A stretch of DNA of 64,000 nt from assembly GCF_000320365.1 (NCBI RefSeq), contig NZ_ANIN01000002.1, positions 558,001-622,000 of the forward strand, written 5' to 3'. The position numbers and the translations under genes were made by a program. Below the pieces are notes generated by a model, which saw only the letters and a list, made by a program, of their open reading frames with translations, did no database searches and was not told where the DNA came from. Positions within the stretch are counted from its first letter, which is position 1. Each line of letters starts with the position of its first letter. Source of the stretch: Moraxella macacae 0408225. Lineage in GTDB: Bacteria; Pseudomonadota; Gammaproteobacteria; Pseudomonadales; Moraxellaceae. Below are positions 28,126 to 38,050 of the stretch, piece by piece.

Positions 28126-28259
28126 GAATGCTTACGTCAAAATCCGTGTAAAGCGATGGTCGATAAAAATCCTAGTTTATTATAACAAAATTTTTTATGC
28201 TTGGCAATTTTTTCTCATTAATTAATTAATAACTAAAAATAGTATTTACCTAAACTTAT

Positions 28260-29273
28260 TTATTCAAAACCTCTTATTCCTGCAACACCATACGCACCAT
28301 AGCGTTGAGCAATTTGACAATCTTTAGGAGATAAGCCGCCAAGAGCAAAAACAGGCATATGGGCGTGATTGGCTAATGCTTGAAATTTTTCAAATCCAAG
28401 CGGTTTGGCCATTGGGTGAGTTTTAGTGGCTTTGACAGGTGATAAAAATATTCCAACCACCCTGTGGGTTTTTGCCAACGCATTGATTTTTATAACATCA
28501 TCTAAATTATGACAGCTGGCAAAATAACAACAATCTTTTGCCAAATCTGCAAAACCACGACAAAAATCATCATAAGTTAAAACCACAACAGCAGGCTTTA
28601 TCTCCACAGACAAGGCATCAGCACGACTTAACAAAAATACCACATCGGTACGCATTTTTTGTAGCTTTGTAATTGCATGATGGTTAAATTCATGATGATC
28701 TTTTAGGCGGGCATAAAAATGGGCGTTTTTTGGCAAACGATCGGCATAAAAATCAACCCAATTTTCAATGGTTTTTAATTTTTCATCATCAGCAAAATAT
28801 GCCAATTCACGACCAATCACAATTTGATTGGCAAAAGCCAACCAAGTCAAAATCCGCGTATTGGCATTTGGTAAGGGATATTTTTTATTTAATAAATCGG
28901 CTTTTTTTACCCAAACAATTGGTTGTTGCTCTGCACCTTTTTTGCCTTGTAAACTGTCAAATTGCAATCGAGTAAACACAACTTTAAACACAAACAAAAC
29001 CACTGACTTAGTGTTATGTTTATCCGTGTCATTGTTGTCCTCAACATAATCATGCCAAATTTGCCCCATATTAATAATATGGTTATGACGAATATCCACG
29101 CCGATCTCCTCAGAAACCTCGCGGATTAACGCAGATTTTGGCGTTTCATTGTTGTCAATTTTACCGCCGATAAACTCATAACAATCGCCCTGATGTTGAT
29201 TTTTGTTTCTAAAACCCAACAAAAATTGCTCGTCAAACTCAATTACCGCCAATGATACTTGAATTTTTTTCAT
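28260..29273 (-). CDS. Nudix hydrolase fused to a thiamine-phosphate-synthase-like domain
   Basis: The first 130 residues are a MutT-type Nudix hydrolase with a full Nudix box (GGKIDNNETPKSALIREVSEE at about residues 36-56). Homologues remove oxidised guanine nucleotides. The C-terminal half (about 195-337) resembles ThiE/TenI, ending in ALGGLSPKDC and GVAGIRGF. It lacks most catalytic ThiE residues that I can identify, so enzyme activity there is uncertain. Such MutT-ThiE fusions are known in Pseudomonas. AAAGGAA precedes the start. Divergent from hemP. Confidence 0.9.
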   Translation of the reverse strand: MKKIQVSLAVIEFDEQFLLGFRNKNQHQGDCYEFIGGKIDNNETPKSALIREVSEEIGVDIRHNHIINMGQIWHDYVEDNNDTDKHNTKSVVLFVFKVVFTRLQFDSLQGKKGAEQQPIVWVKKADLLNKKYPLPNANTRILTWLAFANQIVIGRELAYFADDEKLKTIENWVDFYADRLPKNAHFYARLKDHHEFNHHAITKLQKMRTDVVFLLSRADALSVEIKPAVVVLTYDDFCRGFADLAKDCCYFASCHNLDDVIKINALAKTHRVVGIFLSPVKATKTHPMAKPLGFEKFQALANHAHMPVFALGGLSPKDCQIAQRYGAYGVAGIRGFE

Positions 29274-29342
29274 AAATTTTCCTTTAAAAACAAATACTTA
29301 TAAATATATATAAAAAAATTTTGTTTTTTTAACAAAAAACAC

Positions 29343-29371
29343 TTGACGAAAATGATAATTTAAATGATAAT
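29343..29371 (+). promoter_or_regulatory. Sigma-70 promoter of hemP
   Basis: -35 TTGACG (29343-29348), exactly 17 bp, then -10 GATAAT (29366-29371). The -10 is embedded in a Fur box, so iron-bound Fur would block polymerase directly. Confidence 0.75.
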
Positions 29372-29378
29372 TATTCTC
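29360..29378 (+). promoter_or_regulatory. Fur box at the hemP promoter
   Basis: The core ATGATAATTATTCTC (29364-29378) matches 13 of 15 bases of the right part of the Fur consensus GATAATGATAATCATTATC. A further ATGATAAT lies at 29352-29359. It predicts iron repression of hemP. Confidence 0.75.
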
Positions 29379-29424
29379 AATTAATCAATCATATTTTTTT
29401 AAAGAAGCCAACAAGGAGCAGCTT

Positions 29425-29589
29425 ATGTATCACCTACTTAACCGCGCAATCCCACAAAGCCAAGCAATTTTGCCAACTTTACAATCCAATCATCTGTTTG
29501 CTATGACCAAAGAGATTCGCATTCAGCACGAAGGCGAGGAATATCGTTTACGCTTAACGCGCAACAATCGCTTAATTTTAACCAAATAA
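29425..29589 (+). CDS. hemP: Hemin uptake protein HemP
   Basis: A 54-residue protein. The C-terminal half reads KEIRIQHEGEEYRLRLTRN then RLILTK, the HemP/HmuP signature. HemP is linked to heme acquisition, and in some proteobacteria it acts as a small activator of heme-receptor genes. A perfect AAGGAG lies 7 bases before the ATG, and a Fur-type promoter lies upstream. It stands alone here. The nearest candidate heme receptor is at 45.8 kb and has the same promoter layout. Confidence 0.9.
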   Translation: MYHLLNRAIPQSQAILPTLQSNHLFAMTKEIRIQHEGEEYRLRLTRNNRLILTK

Positions 29590-29625
29590 CTTTATCAGAT
29601 CTTTTTACTTTATCAGATCTTTTTT
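29590..29625. repeat. 18-bp tandem duplication after hemP
   Basis: CTTTATCAGATCTTTTTA and a copy differing at the last base follow the hemP stop codon directly. A smaller duplication of GTGCTATCAAT lies at about 29680-29707. Confidence 0.9.
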
Positions 29626-29713
29626 AATCGTTAAATCATTTTAATCATCAATGCTAAATTGACAATATGGCATAACGGATTGTGCTATCAATATTGTGCT
29701 ATCAATTTAGCAT

Positions 29714-29746
29714 AAAAAAACCAATCCAATGTGATTGGTTTTTTTA
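29714..29746. terminator. Bidirectional terminator between hemP and orn
   Basis: AAAAAAACCAATC pairs with GATTGGTTTTTTT over a 6-base loop, with T-runs on both strands, between convergent genes. Confidence 0.88.
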
Positions 29747-29765
29747 TTTTAGCTAAATTTAATCA

Positions 29766-30317
29766 TTATTGAATAAATTTGAAAAAATGTTCCTTATAAT
29801 GACGTAATTCACGAATAGAGTCGCGGATATCATCTAATGCCAAATGACTGCCTTTTTTTTCAAAACTGTTTAAAATATCAGGTCGCCAACGGTATGCCAA
29901 CTCTTTTACCGTCGAAACATCAAGGTTGCGATAGTGAAAAAACGCTTCCAATTTTGGCATTTGCCTGGCCATAAAACGCCGGTCTTGACAAATGGAATTG
30001 CCACACATGGGTGATTTGCCCGCTTCTACATATTTTGCCAAAAAACCAATGGTTGCATCTTGTGCGTGTTCAAGCGTAACCGTACTGCGACGAATTCTGT
30101 CTACAAGCCCTGACTGGTTGTGCTGACGAGTATTCCAATCGTCCATTGCATTTAGCACAATGTCAGGGGTATAAATTGCAAATACTGGGCCTTCTGCCAA
30201 AATATTAAGCTCGCTATCGGTAACGATGGTTGCAATCTCAATAATCGTATCACGCATCGTGTCAAGACCTGTCATTTCCAGATCCACCCAAACCAAATTT
30301 TTTTTATCAATTGCCAT
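29766..30317 (-). CDS. orn: Oligoribonuclease
   Basis: 3'-5' exoribonuclease that degrades the di- and short oligonucleotides left by other RNases, including linear products of cyclic-di-GMP turnover. The 183-residue DEDDh enzyme has [10 protein letters not shown] near the N-terminus, NSICQDRRF in the middle and [10 protein letters not shown] carrying the catalytic histidine and aspartate. It is divergent from rsgA, an arrangement common in gammaproteobacteria. Confidence 0.96.
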   Translation of the reverse strand: MAIDKKNLVWVDLEMTGLDTMRDTIIEIATIVTDSELNILAEGPVFAIYTPDIVLNAMDDWNTRQHNQSGLVDRIRRSTVTLEHAQDATIGFLAKYVEAGKSPMCGNSICQDRRFMARQMPKLEAFFHYRNLDVSTVKELAYRWRPDILNSFEKKGSHLALDDIRDSIRELRHYKEHFFKFIQ

Positions 30318-30448
30318 AATTTTCTCAATCGTTTTTCATCGTTTGTTCAATTATTTTTACGAAATAGTTTACCATATTAACAGATTTTTAGGCTAAAATA
30401 TGCTTTTATTTTAATATTTTGATAATTTTTTGAGATTTTGGCATATTT

Positions 30449-31522
30449 ATGGCTCTGATTCGCAAACGCAAACTTACCGATCAACAAACCAGACGGATTA
30501 AAAAACAACAACAAAAACAACAAGTTATTGATGATGATGAGTTAATGGACGGTATTGTCATTGCCAATTATGGCAAACAATTAGAAGTGCAAGCCATATC
30601 TTTGCCTAAACGATTGCCTAAAAAACCAACGCCTGTTGTTGGTGAGCCTAGGCCCTTTTGGCAAGCGATTGAATTGCACAGTGTTTGGCGGTGTCATACT
30701 CGCACCAATTTGTCGCTGCTTGCCACAGGCGACAAAGTGCGACTGTCCGCCGATCCAAACACTGGGCTTGGACGGATCGAGGCGGTTTATGATCGTAAAA
30801 CCGTGATTTTTCGTCCAGATCGTTATCACAAACTTAAACCAATTGCCAGTAACGTGGATATTTTGGCAATTGTTTTTGCACCATTGCCCTTGCCCTCAGC
30901 ACAATTAATTGATCGTTATTTGGTGGCGTGTTGTGTGTCAAATATTAAGCCTTTATTAATTTTAAATAAATCTGATTTAATCAATGATGCCAATTATCAT
31001 ACAACAAAAAACCTACTAAACGATTACCAAAAGCTAAACTATGACACCTTAATCACCCAATCTAACGGTGATTTAAGCGAACTTTGGCGGTATCTGCAAC
31101 ACAAAACGGTGATTTTTGCAGGACAGTCAGGGGTTGGCAAAAGCAGTTTAATCAACCGCCTGTTGCCAAATGTTACTCAATCGGTCAATGAAATTTCAAC
31201 CATTTCACAACTTGGTCAACACACCACAACAACAAGCCGTTTTTTGGCGTTTGATCCAACTGATTTAAGTCAAGGAGCGGTCATTGACACCCCAGGCATT
31301 CGCGAATATGGACTGTGGCATTTACAAAAAGAGGAGGTTTTGGCAGGGTTTATAGAATTGGCACCCTTGGCAAATTTTTGCCGTTTTCGTGATTGTAAAC
31401 ATACCGCCCAAACACCAAACTGTGCGATGTGGCAAGCGGTAGCTAAGGGTGAAGTGTTGGCAAGACGTGTGGAAAATTTGGTCTTATTGCAAGACGAAAC
31501 CCAACTTAGGTTTGGCAATTAA
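30449..31522 (+). CDS. rsgA: Ribosome small-subunit-dependent GTPase
   Basis: Helps mature the 30S subunit and checks its decoding centre. The 357-residue protein has a basic N-terminus (RKRKLTDQQTRRIKKQQQ), an OB fold, then the circularly permuted G motifs: NKSD (G4) before AGQSGVGKSSLIN (G1), HTTTTSR (G2) and DTPGIREYG (G3). It ends with the zinc site CRFRDCKHTAQTPNC. No clear ribosome site. Divergent from orn. Confidence 0.95.
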   Translation: MALIRKRKLTDQQTRRIKKQQQKQQVIDDDELMDGIVIANYGKQLEVQAISLPKRLPKKPTPVVGEPRPFWQAIELHSVWRCHTRTNLSLLATGDKVRLSADPNTGLGRIEAVYDRKTVIFRPDRYHKLKPIASNVDILAIVFAPLPLPSAQLIDRYLVACCVSNIKPLLILNKSDLINDANYHTTKNLLNDYQKLNYDTLITQSNGDLSELWRYLQHKTVIFAGQSGVGKSSLINRLLPNVTQSVNEISTISQLGQHTTTTSRFLAFDPTDLSQGAVIDTPGIREYGLWHLQKEEVLAGFIELAPLANFCRFRDCKHTAQTPNCAMWQAVAKGEVLARRVENLVLLQDETQLRFGN

Positions 31523-31608
31523 TCGCTTAAAATCCAAGCGTGATTAACATTTAGCAAATTATTTTTACAATGACGCCAATTAACGGTATAATAGTGAGGT
31601 TTTGCCGT

Positions 31609-31649
31609 GTACAAGTTTTCATGTACAAGTTTTCATGTACAAGTTTTCA
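31609..31649. repeat. 14-bp tandem repeat, three copies
   Basis: GTACAAGTTTTCAT occurs three times (the last copy incomplete) upstream of the rhodanese-like gene, within its probable promoter region. A candidate -10 (TATAAT, about 31587-31592) sits just upstream. Confidence 0.9.
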
Positions 31650-31710
31650 CAGACACAAACTTAAGAGATTTTTAAATAAAATTGATTTTTAAATAAAATT
31701 GGAGACAACT

Positions 31711-32130
31711 TTGGAACGTTGGTTTGAATTTATGGGCAATCACCCATTTTTATTTGGCATTTTATTTGTGCTAATTGTGTTGTTTTTTATGATAGAAACC
31801 AAACGCGGAGGCAAAAAAATTAATCCAAATGCCGTAGGTCTTATGGTCAATAATGACAATGCCCAAATCATCGACGTTCGCCCCAAAAAAGACTTCGAAA
31901 AAGGCTATATCAAAGGCAGTCGCAATTTACCTTTTACCGATTTAAAAGATCACATTGACAGTCTAAAACAAGACAACCGTCCGCTAATTATCGTGTGTCA
32001 AATGGGCATGATGGCAGGCACTGTGGTGGCCATGATTGGCAAAGAAAATGTGTATCGATTAGATGGTGGCATTGCCAATTGGCAAGCTTCAGGTTTACCA
32101 CTCGTCAGTGAAAAAGTGGTTAAAAAATAG
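31711..32130 (+). CDS. Membrane-anchored rhodanese-like protein (YibN type)
   Basis: 139 residues. One N-terminal membrane span (about residues 10-30) is followed by a rhodanese domain with VRPKKDFEKGYIKGS and the active-site loop VCQMGMMAG, whose cysteine is present. The start is taken as TTG at 31711 because GGAG lies 6 bases upstream. A TTG 12 bases earlier would include that site, and the ATG at 31732 lacks one. grxC and secB follow, the same order as yibN-grxC-secB in E. coli. Confidence 0.85.
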   Translation: MERWFEFMGNHPFLFGILFVLIVLFFMIETKRGGKKINPNAVGLMVNNDNAQIIDVRPKKDFEKGYIKGSRNLPFTDLKDHIDSLKQDNRPLIIVCQMGMMAGTVVAMIGKENVYRLDGGIANWQASGLPLVSEKVVKK

Positions 32131-32299
32131 ATTTTTAGCAAAAAATTGGTGCAATTGGTAAATAATTGGTAAACAATGGCTTGAATTTAAAAAATCCAAC
32201 CTTATTATTGTTATGATTGTTTTTTAACCGTTTTTAATTAAGACCAGTTTTAATCACAATGTTTTAATAACAACAATGTTTTAATAACAAGGATAAACA

Positions 32300-32563
32300 A
32301 TGAAAACACCAGTTACCATTTATACCACGCCTTTTTGCCCTTATTGCATTCGTGCCAAACGCTTATTAAGCAATAAAGGTGTGGATTTTACCGAGATCAG
32401 CATATACGATGTGTCTGGCGAGGATCGAAAAGCCCTTGCCCAAAAAACCAATAATTATCGCACTGTGCCACAGATTTTTATTGGCGATCGATTTATTGGT
32501 GGCTCCGATGAGTTGGCAAAATTAGAACGCGAAAACCAACTTGAGGCTTTATTAAACGGTTAA
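32300..32563 (+). CDS. grxC: Glutaredoxin 3
   Basis: Small cytosolic glutathione-dependent disulfide reductase, 87 residues. The redox motif CPYC is at about residues 14-17, the cis-proline in TVPQIFIGD and the GG motif in FIGGSDEL. AAGGA precedes the start. It lies between a rhodanese gene and secB. The 169-bp space upstream has short duplications (AATAACAA) but no clear terminator. Confidence 0.94.
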   Translation: MKTPVTIYTTPFCPYCIRAKRLLSNKGVDFTEISIYDVSGEDRKALAQKTNNYRTVPQIFIGDRFIGGSDELAKLERENQLEALLNG

Positions 32564-32688
32564 GTGCTTATTTAACCATTAATTTTTTTAACCATTAATT
32601 TTTTAATCATCACATTTTCAACAATTAACAACGATAACTTTTTTTGTAACGATAACTTTGTAACTAACAATGCTTTGGGAGAAAAATC

Positions 32689-33132
32689 ATGGCAGAAGAA
32701 CAAACCTTACAACCACAACTTGCTTTAGAGCGTATCTATGTAAAAGACATGTCGCTTGAAGTTCCAGGTGCACAAGTGTTCACGCGTGAATGGCAACCAG
32801 AACTTGATATCAATTTATCAAGCAGTGCTGAAAAACTAGACGATGAGCATTATCAAATCGTGCTAACTGTAAATGTAACAGCAAATAATGGCGGTGAAAC
32901 GGCTTTTATTGCAGAAGTACATCAAGCAGGGATTTTCATGATGCAACACATTCCTGAGGATCAAATGAATGCAATTTTGGGTGCGTATTGTCCAAATGTC
33001 TTATTCCCTTATGCACGTGAAGTCATTAGTGATATCGTAACGCGCGGTAGTTTCCCACAATTGTTGCTTGCCCCTGTAAATTTTGATCAAGCATACCAAC
33101 AAAGTTTGGAACAAAATCAAAATCAGGCATAA
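32689..33132 (+). CDS. secB: Protein-export chaperone SecB
   Basis: Tetrameric cytosolic chaperone that holds preproteins unfolded and delivers them to SecA. The 147-residue acidic protein has [16 protein letters not shown] at the start, [11 protein letters not shown], the [12 protein letters not shown] signature and [13 protein letters not shown] near the end. GGGAGA lies before the ATG. It closes the rhodanese-grxC-secB cluster. Confidence 0.96.
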   Translation: MAEEQTLQPQLALERIYVKDMSLEVPGAQVFTREWQPELDINLSSSAEKLDDEHYQIVLTVNVTANNGGETAFIAEVHQAGIFMMQHIPEDQMNAILGAYCPNVLFPYAREVISDIVTRGSFPQLLLAPVNFDQAYQQSLEQNQNQA

Positions 33133-33163
33133 CTTTATCAAAAGACTTAAAAAAGAGCATTGT

Positions 33164-33198
33164 AAAAAAAAGAGCATTGTAAAAATGCTCTTTTTTTT
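33164..33198 (+). terminator. Terminator after secB
   Basis: GAGCATT pairs with AATGCTC over a 5-base loop, flanked by an A-run and followed by eight T. The left arm is duplicated 18 bp upstream (AAAAAGAGCATTGTA twice). lysS converges from the right, and the A-run also allows minus-strand termination. Confidence 0.88.
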
Positions 33199-33225
33199 AC
33201 GCTTAAGTGCATTTCATTACATTTT

Positions 33226-34764
33226 TTATTCTTTTCTACGCATATGTGGGAATAAAATCACATCGCGAATGCTCGGAGCATTGGCAAATAACATCACCAA
33301 ACGATCAATGCCAATGCCCTCGCCTGCCGTTGGTGGCAGTCCGTATTCCAACGCTTCGATAAACTCACCATCATAGTGCATGGCTTCGTCATCGCCTGCG
33401 TCTTTTTCGGCCACTTGTTGCCTAAAGCGTTCGGCTTGGTCAATGGGGTCATTTAATTCGCTAAAGCCGTTGGCAATTTCACGCCCACCGATAAACAATT
33501 CAAAACGGTCGGTAATTTCAGGGTTATCATCATTACGGCGAGCCAGTGGCGAGGTTTCGGCTGGATATTCAGTGATAAAAGTCGGCTGACGCAACTTGGT
33601 TTCGGCCGTTTCTTCAAAAATAATGGTTTGTAATTTGCCAATGCCAAAAATGTCTTTGACTTCCATGTGCAATTGATTTTTGACATAATCTGCCAAATAA
33701 TCCCTGTCATTGATTTTATTCATGTCAAAATCTGTGGCGTATTTTTCAATGGCTTTGGTCATGGATAAGCGTGCAAATGGGGCTTTAAAGCTAAGTGCTT
33801 CGCCTTGGTAATTAAGCTTTGTGGTGCCAAGAATGTCCATTGCCAAAGTTTCCAGCATGTTTTCGGTCAATGTCATTAAGTCTTGATAGTCGGCATACGC
33901 TTCATAAAACTCGATCATGGTAAATTCTGGATTGTGGCGAGCGGAGACGCCTTCGTTGCGAAAGTTGCGGTTAATTTCAAACACCCGCTCAAAGCCGCCC
34001 ACCACCAAGCGTTTTAAATAAAGCTCTGGGGCAATTCTTAAAAACAGTGGCATGTCCAACGCATTGTGATGGGTAACAAAGGGGCGTGCCACTGCACCAC
34101 CTGGAATGACGTGCATCATCGGCGTTTCAACTTCCATAAACCGCTTATCCAGCATAAATTTGCGAATCCCTGCAATCACTTGACTGCGAATGATAAAAGT
34201 TTTGCGACTGTCATCATTGGTCATCAAATCGAGATGGCGACTGCGATAACGGGCTTCGGTATCGGCAAGGCCGTGGAATTTATCAGGCAGGGGGCGTAAA
34301 GATTTGGTTAAAAGTTGCACTGTTGTGGCGTGAACGGATAGCTCGCCTGTATTGGTGCGAAACAGATAGCCTTGTATGCCAACAATATCACCGATATCCC
34401 ACGTTTTAAAATCGTTATAAATTTCATCACCTAAATCGTTTTTGCTCACATAGGCTTGGATTTTGCCACTCATATCAGCCAAAGTGATAAAACTGGCCTT
34501 GCCCATAATGCGTTTTAGCATGATACGTCCAGCTACCATAACCATAACTTTATCATTATCAGCAAGGGTTTGTTTGTCTTGATTGGCAAATTGTGTTTGT
34601 AAATCTTGGGCGTAATGCGTGCGTTTAAACTGATTGGGGTATGGATTGTTGCCTGCATCAATGATGGCTTGACGCTTAGTATGACGCTGTTTGATAAGTT
34701 CGTTTACGTCTTGAACTTCGGTCGTGTCTAAGGTTTGAATTTGGGTTTGGGTTTGATTTGACAT
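33226..34764 (-). CDS. lysS: Lysyl-tRNA synthetase, class II
   Basis: Charges tRNA-Lys. 512 residues: an OB-fold anticodon-binding domain (about 60-170), then the class II catalytic core. Motif 1 is near [12 protein letters not shown], motif 2 is [13 protein letters not shown] with [14 protein letters not shown], and motif 3 is [17 protein letters not shown] precedes the start. It lies downstream of the methyltransferase-endonuclease gene on the same strand. Confidence 0.97.
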   Translation of the reverse strand: MSNQTQTQIQTLDTTEVQDVNELIKQRHTKRQAIIDAGNNPYPNQFKRTHYAQDLQTQFANQDKQTLADNDKVMVMVAGRIMLKRIMGKASFITLADMSGKIQAYVSKNDLGDEIYNDFKTWDIGDIVGIQGYLFRTNTGELSVHATTVQLLTKSLRPLPDKFHGLADTEARYRSRHLDLMTNDDSRKTFIIRSQVIAGIRKFMLDKRFMEVETPMMHVIPGGAVARPFVTHHNALDMPLFLRIAPELYLKRLVVGGFERVFEINRNFRNEGVSARHNPEFTMIEFYEAYADYQDLMTLTENMLETLAMDILGTTKLNYQGEALSFKAPFARLSMTKAIEKYATDFDMNKINDRDYLADYVKNQLHMEVKDIFGIGKLQTIIFEETAETKLRQPTFITEYPAETSPLARRNDDNPEITDRFELFIGGREIANGFSELNDPIDQAERFRQQVAEKDAGDDEAMHYDGEFIEALEYGLPPTAGEGIGIDRLVMLFANAPSIRDVILFPHMRRKE

Positions 34765-34784
34765 AAAATTTCCTTCAAATGGTC

Positions 34785-36632
34785 TTAAGTTTTGCTAATT
34801 ATGTTCTCGGTTTGGTTTTCTTGGTTTGGATTTTTGGGTTCAGCAAGGCGTAATTGTAAGTTTAACTTAAAATATACCTTATTTTTTTCTTGATAAATAC
34901 TACCAAATCGGTGCCTTGTTGACGAGGGTGTGTCAAAAAATGTATTTTGATAGAAAAAATCTTTGAGCGTTTTATCCTGCTTAGTATGATAAAATAACAG
35001 CTCGCCTTGATGATTGATAAGCAAAACAGAATTGGCTGATAGTTCACCTGACCAAACTTGGGTTGGAAATATACCCAGCACCGTGCATTTGACAAAATCC
35101 CTTAAGCGACATTCGATCTGCTCGGCTTTTTTTGGTGGTTGTATCTGACTAAATTGGTATAAATATTTACCAAACTGTTTTTTAAAAAAACCTAACAAGG
35201 CTTGGGCTAAAATTTCAGGCATGAGTGAATCCACTTTTCTAAGCGTGGATTCATAAAGATGATTTTCACACGCCACAAATTCAAATACGCCACCATGTTG
35301 CTCAATTTTCTCTATGCGATCTTTGATTTTAGCAGAGGTTTGAATTTGGTTAATCTCATCAATTTTAGTGGCGTCCAATCCTTTGATTTCAAAAATAAAA
35401 TTTGTGGCTTGAGAAGCATTGGATAAGGCTTGGATATGCATCACATCACTTGAAAAAGTGGCTCTGCTTTCACGAATGGTAGTGAAAATTTCGTTCAGTT
35501 CGGTTTGATTAACAACGTCTTGTAATGGTATTTTTCTTGCCAAATGATGATTGGCAAAAATCTCAATTTCACTTTGGGTTAAATCAATGTCTTTAGTGGC
35601 GGTATGAATTTTTGTAACCAAAACTTGATCTTGAGTTGCTTTGGCGTAAGAATCTCCATAAGGCAAAATACGCTGATGAATCAGTTTTAATAATGCATAA
35701 ATTTCGCTTAACTCGCCTTTATTGCATTTTATGGGCGTTTTTTGTATGATTTCACTTGGTTTGTGTTCATCAATAGATTGTAACTGCTCTATCATAACCT
35801 TGGCAATTTGTCTTACCACCTCAACACAAACGCTATTGCCAAGCTGTTTCATAGCTTGGGTTTTTGATACAGGAAATTCAAAGCTGTCAGGATAGGTCAT
35901 CATACGTTTTGCCTCGCTAAGGCCAATTCGTCGCACTTCGCCTGCCACGCGATAAAATTCCCAATTACGTCTATCATCAATGGGTGAACCTTTTCCGCCC
36001 ACGCGTAAAGTAAAGCCAATTTGCTTTTCACAAGGGGCGTTAAAAATATCCGACATGGTGTATGTTAAAGGCATTTTTGGCGGAAAATTAAAGCTAATTT
36101 GGCTTGAGATGTCTTTTTTAAATCCAACTAAAAAAACCCTAGGTCTGTGCTGAGGCACGTTATAATCACTGGCTTTTAATACTTGATGTTGCACCACATA
36201 ACCTGCTTTATCAAGCAAAGTTAAGATTGTTGCGTAGGTTTTACCATCATCATGATTAACCAAATGACGCACATTTTCCAAGATAAAGGCTTTGGGCTTT
36301 TTGGCTTCTAAAATATCCACAATGCAAAAAAATAAATTGCCACGCTCTGAATCTGCACCGTCCTGAAAGCCTTTTTTTAAGCCTGCTTGTGAAAAGGGCT
36401 GACAAGGAAATCCTGCACACAAAATATCGTGATCAGGAATATGTTCTGGGGCAATTTTACGAATGTCTTCATTCAACTCAAACTGCGTGGTATCAAAGTT
36501 TTTGCGATAGGTTTGGCGAGCGTGGCTGTCTTTTTCTGAAGCAAAAACGCATTTTGCACCAAGATCCGATAAAGCAAGGTGAAAGCCGCCAATGCCTGCA
36601 AATAAATCAACAAAGGTAAGCAATTTTGCCAT
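34785..36632 (-). CDS. C5-cytosine DNA methyltransferase fused to an HpaII-type restriction endonuclease domain
   Basis: 615 residues. Residues 1-285 are a complete small C5-cytosine methyltransferase: motif [14 protein letters not shown], motif [10 protein letters not shown] with catalytic Cys77, motif VI ENVRHL, motif [15 protein letters not shown], a short target-recognition region (about 200-235, [15 protein letters not shown]) and motif [13 protein letters not shown]. Residues 304-605 resemble the HpaII endonuclease family: [58 protein letters not shown] would expect a D...S-I-K core before LSNAS; it seems missing here, so cutting activity is doubtful. If HpaII-like, the site may be CCGG, but that is unproven. 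It sits between lysS and prfA with AGGGCGG before its ATG. Confidence 0.8.
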   Translation of the reverse strand: MAKLLTFVDLFAGIGGFHLALSDLGAKCVFASEKDSHARQTYRKNFDTTQFELNEDIRKIAPEHIPDHDILCAGFPCQPFSQAGLKKGFQDGADSERGNLFFCIVDILEAKKPKAFILENVRHLVNHDDGKTYATILTLLDKAGYVVQHQVLKASDYNVPQHRPRVFLVGFKKDISSQISFNFPPKMPLTYTMSDIFNAPCEKQIGFTLRVGGKGSPIDDRRNWEFYRVAGEVRRIGLSEAKRMMTYPDSFEFPVSKTQAMKQLGNSVCVEVVRQIAKVMIEQLQSIDEHKPSEIIQKTPIKCNKGELSEIYALLKLIHQRILPYGDSYAKATQDQVLVTKIHTATKDIDLTQSEIEIFANHHLARKIPLQDVVNQTELNEIFTTIRESRATFSSDVMHIQALSNASQATNFIFEIKGLDATKIDEINQIQTSAKIKDRIEKIEQHGGVFEFVACENHLYESTLRKVDSLMPEILAQALLGFFKKQFGKYLYQFSQIQPPKKAEQIECRLRDFVKCTVLGIFPTQVWSGELSANSVLLINHQGELLFYHTKQDKTLKDFFYQNTFFDTPSSTRHRFGSIYQEKNKVYFKLNLQLRLAEPKNPNQENQTENIISKT

Positions 36633-36723
36633 TATACCGCCCTTTCGCCCAAAATTTTACCAAGCAAGTTTGATACAATTTTTAGTTTTATACAATTTTT
36701 TATACAAAATTTTTTATACAAAA

Positions 36724-37806
36724 TCACCCATCACCACCCACACTTGCCATCAAATCCGCCTGATGTTCACGCAGTAGACTATCGATAAGTTCGGTTAAAT
36801 CACCTTGCATGATCGCATCTAATTTGTACAAGGTTAAATTGATGCGATGATCGGTCATTCGCCCTTGCGGAAAATTATAAGTGCGAATGCGTTCAGAGCG
36901 GTCGCCACTGCCTACCAAATTGCGTCGCATATCGCTGCTGGCGTCAATTTGTTTTTGCACTTTTTCTTGGACAATTTTGGCAACCAACATTTTCATGGCT
37001 TTGTCTTTATTGGCATGTTGAGAGCGTTCTTGTTGGCATTCTACCACAGTGCCTGTGGGAATGTGAGTAATGCGCACGGCCGAATCGGTTTTGTTAATAT
37101 GTTGCCCCCCTGCCCCACTTGCACGGTAAGTATCAATGCGCAAATCGCTCGGATTAATCTCCACACTGTCATCAATTTCTATTTCAGGCATAACCGCCAC
37201 GGTACACGCCGAGGTATGCACTCGCCCTTGGCTTTCGGTTTCTGGCACACGTTGCACGCGGTGTACGCCACTTTCAAACTTTAAGCGTCCATAGACACCA
37301 TTGCCTGACACTCGGCTAATGATCTCTTTATAACCTCCATGTTCTGCTTCATTGGCAGACAAAACCTCCACTTGCCAGCCTTGTGATTGGGCGTATTTTT
37401 CATACATACGAAACAAATCACCACTAAAAATCCCCGCCTCATCACCGCCTGTGCCTGCACGAATTTCCAAAAACGCCATTGCTTTATCATTTGGATCTTT
37501 TGGCAACATCATGACATTTAATGCTTCGGTTAAAGCGTCAATTTTGGCTTTGACAGATTGGATTTCTTCTTGTGCCAAATCTTTCATATCAGGATCGCTT
37601 AGCATTTCTTCAGCACAAGCCAAATCATCTTCTGCCTGAATAAAGGCATGCCACGTTGCAACAAGATCGGATAGATCACTGTGCTCTACCGACAATTGCC
37701 GAAATTTTTTATTATCCGACATGGTTTCTGGATCAGACAATAAAGCCGTTACCTCTTCAAATCGGTCAGCCATTTGGTCCAGACGAACTCGCAAACTTTC
37801 TTTCAT
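36724..37806 (-). CDS. prfA: Peptide chain release factor 1
   Basis: Recognises UAA and UAG stop codons and triggers peptide release. 360 residues, the normal RF1 length. The catalytic GGQ is in [19 protein letters not shown]. The RF1-type codon-recognition loop PET lies in [15 protein letters not shown]. No frameshift site is present (that belongs to RF2). prmC is not adjacent. The upstream 244 bp contain only AT-rich DNA with small duplications shared with the divergent pnuC leader. Confidence 0.96.
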   Translation of the reverse strand: MKESLRVRLDQMADRFEEVTALLSDPETMSDNKKFRQLSVEHSDLSDLVATWHAFIQAEDDLACAEEMLSDPDMKDLAQEEIQSVKAKIDALTEALNVMMLPKDPNDKAMAFLEIRAGTGGDEAGIFSGDLFRMYEKYAQSQGWQVEVLSANEAEHGGYKEIISRVSGNGVYGRLKFESGVHRVQRVPETESQGRVHTSACTVAVMPEIEIDDSVEINPSDLRIDTYRASGAGGQHINKTDSAVRITHIPTGTVVECQQERSQHANKDKAMKMLVAKIVQEKVQKQIDASSDMRRNLVGSGDRSERIRTYNFPQGRMTDHRINLTLYKLDAIMQGDLTELIDSLLREHQADLMASVGGDG

Positions 37807-38050
37807 GATTTTTTACAATGCTTAATAAATAAATCATCTATTTTGCCACAAAATCAGAAATTTTGCATGGATTTTGTTGTTTTTTTTACGGATTTTTTTG
37901 CAATTTTTAGCAAAAAAACCATGATTTAAACCAATTTAAAATAATTTGGCGGTTTTTACGGATTTTATGTTGGATTTTATGTTATAGTGTAGCAAATTTT
38001 AAAAACCATAACTTTAAAAACCATAACTTTAAACAAGCAACCTACTTAAC

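Noticed and set aside
27769-28185. Open frame on the plus strand with repeated ICINT pentapeptides
   Set aside because: It is generated by the 15-bp tandem array read through, overlaps the N-terminal part of the real minus-strand gene and has no ribosome site.
34785-36632. Inferring CCGG recognition from avoidance of that site
   Set aside because: CCGG occurs at several places in the window (for example in htpG near 5706 and aphA near 26058), so there is no visible depletion and no conclusion can be drawn by eye.
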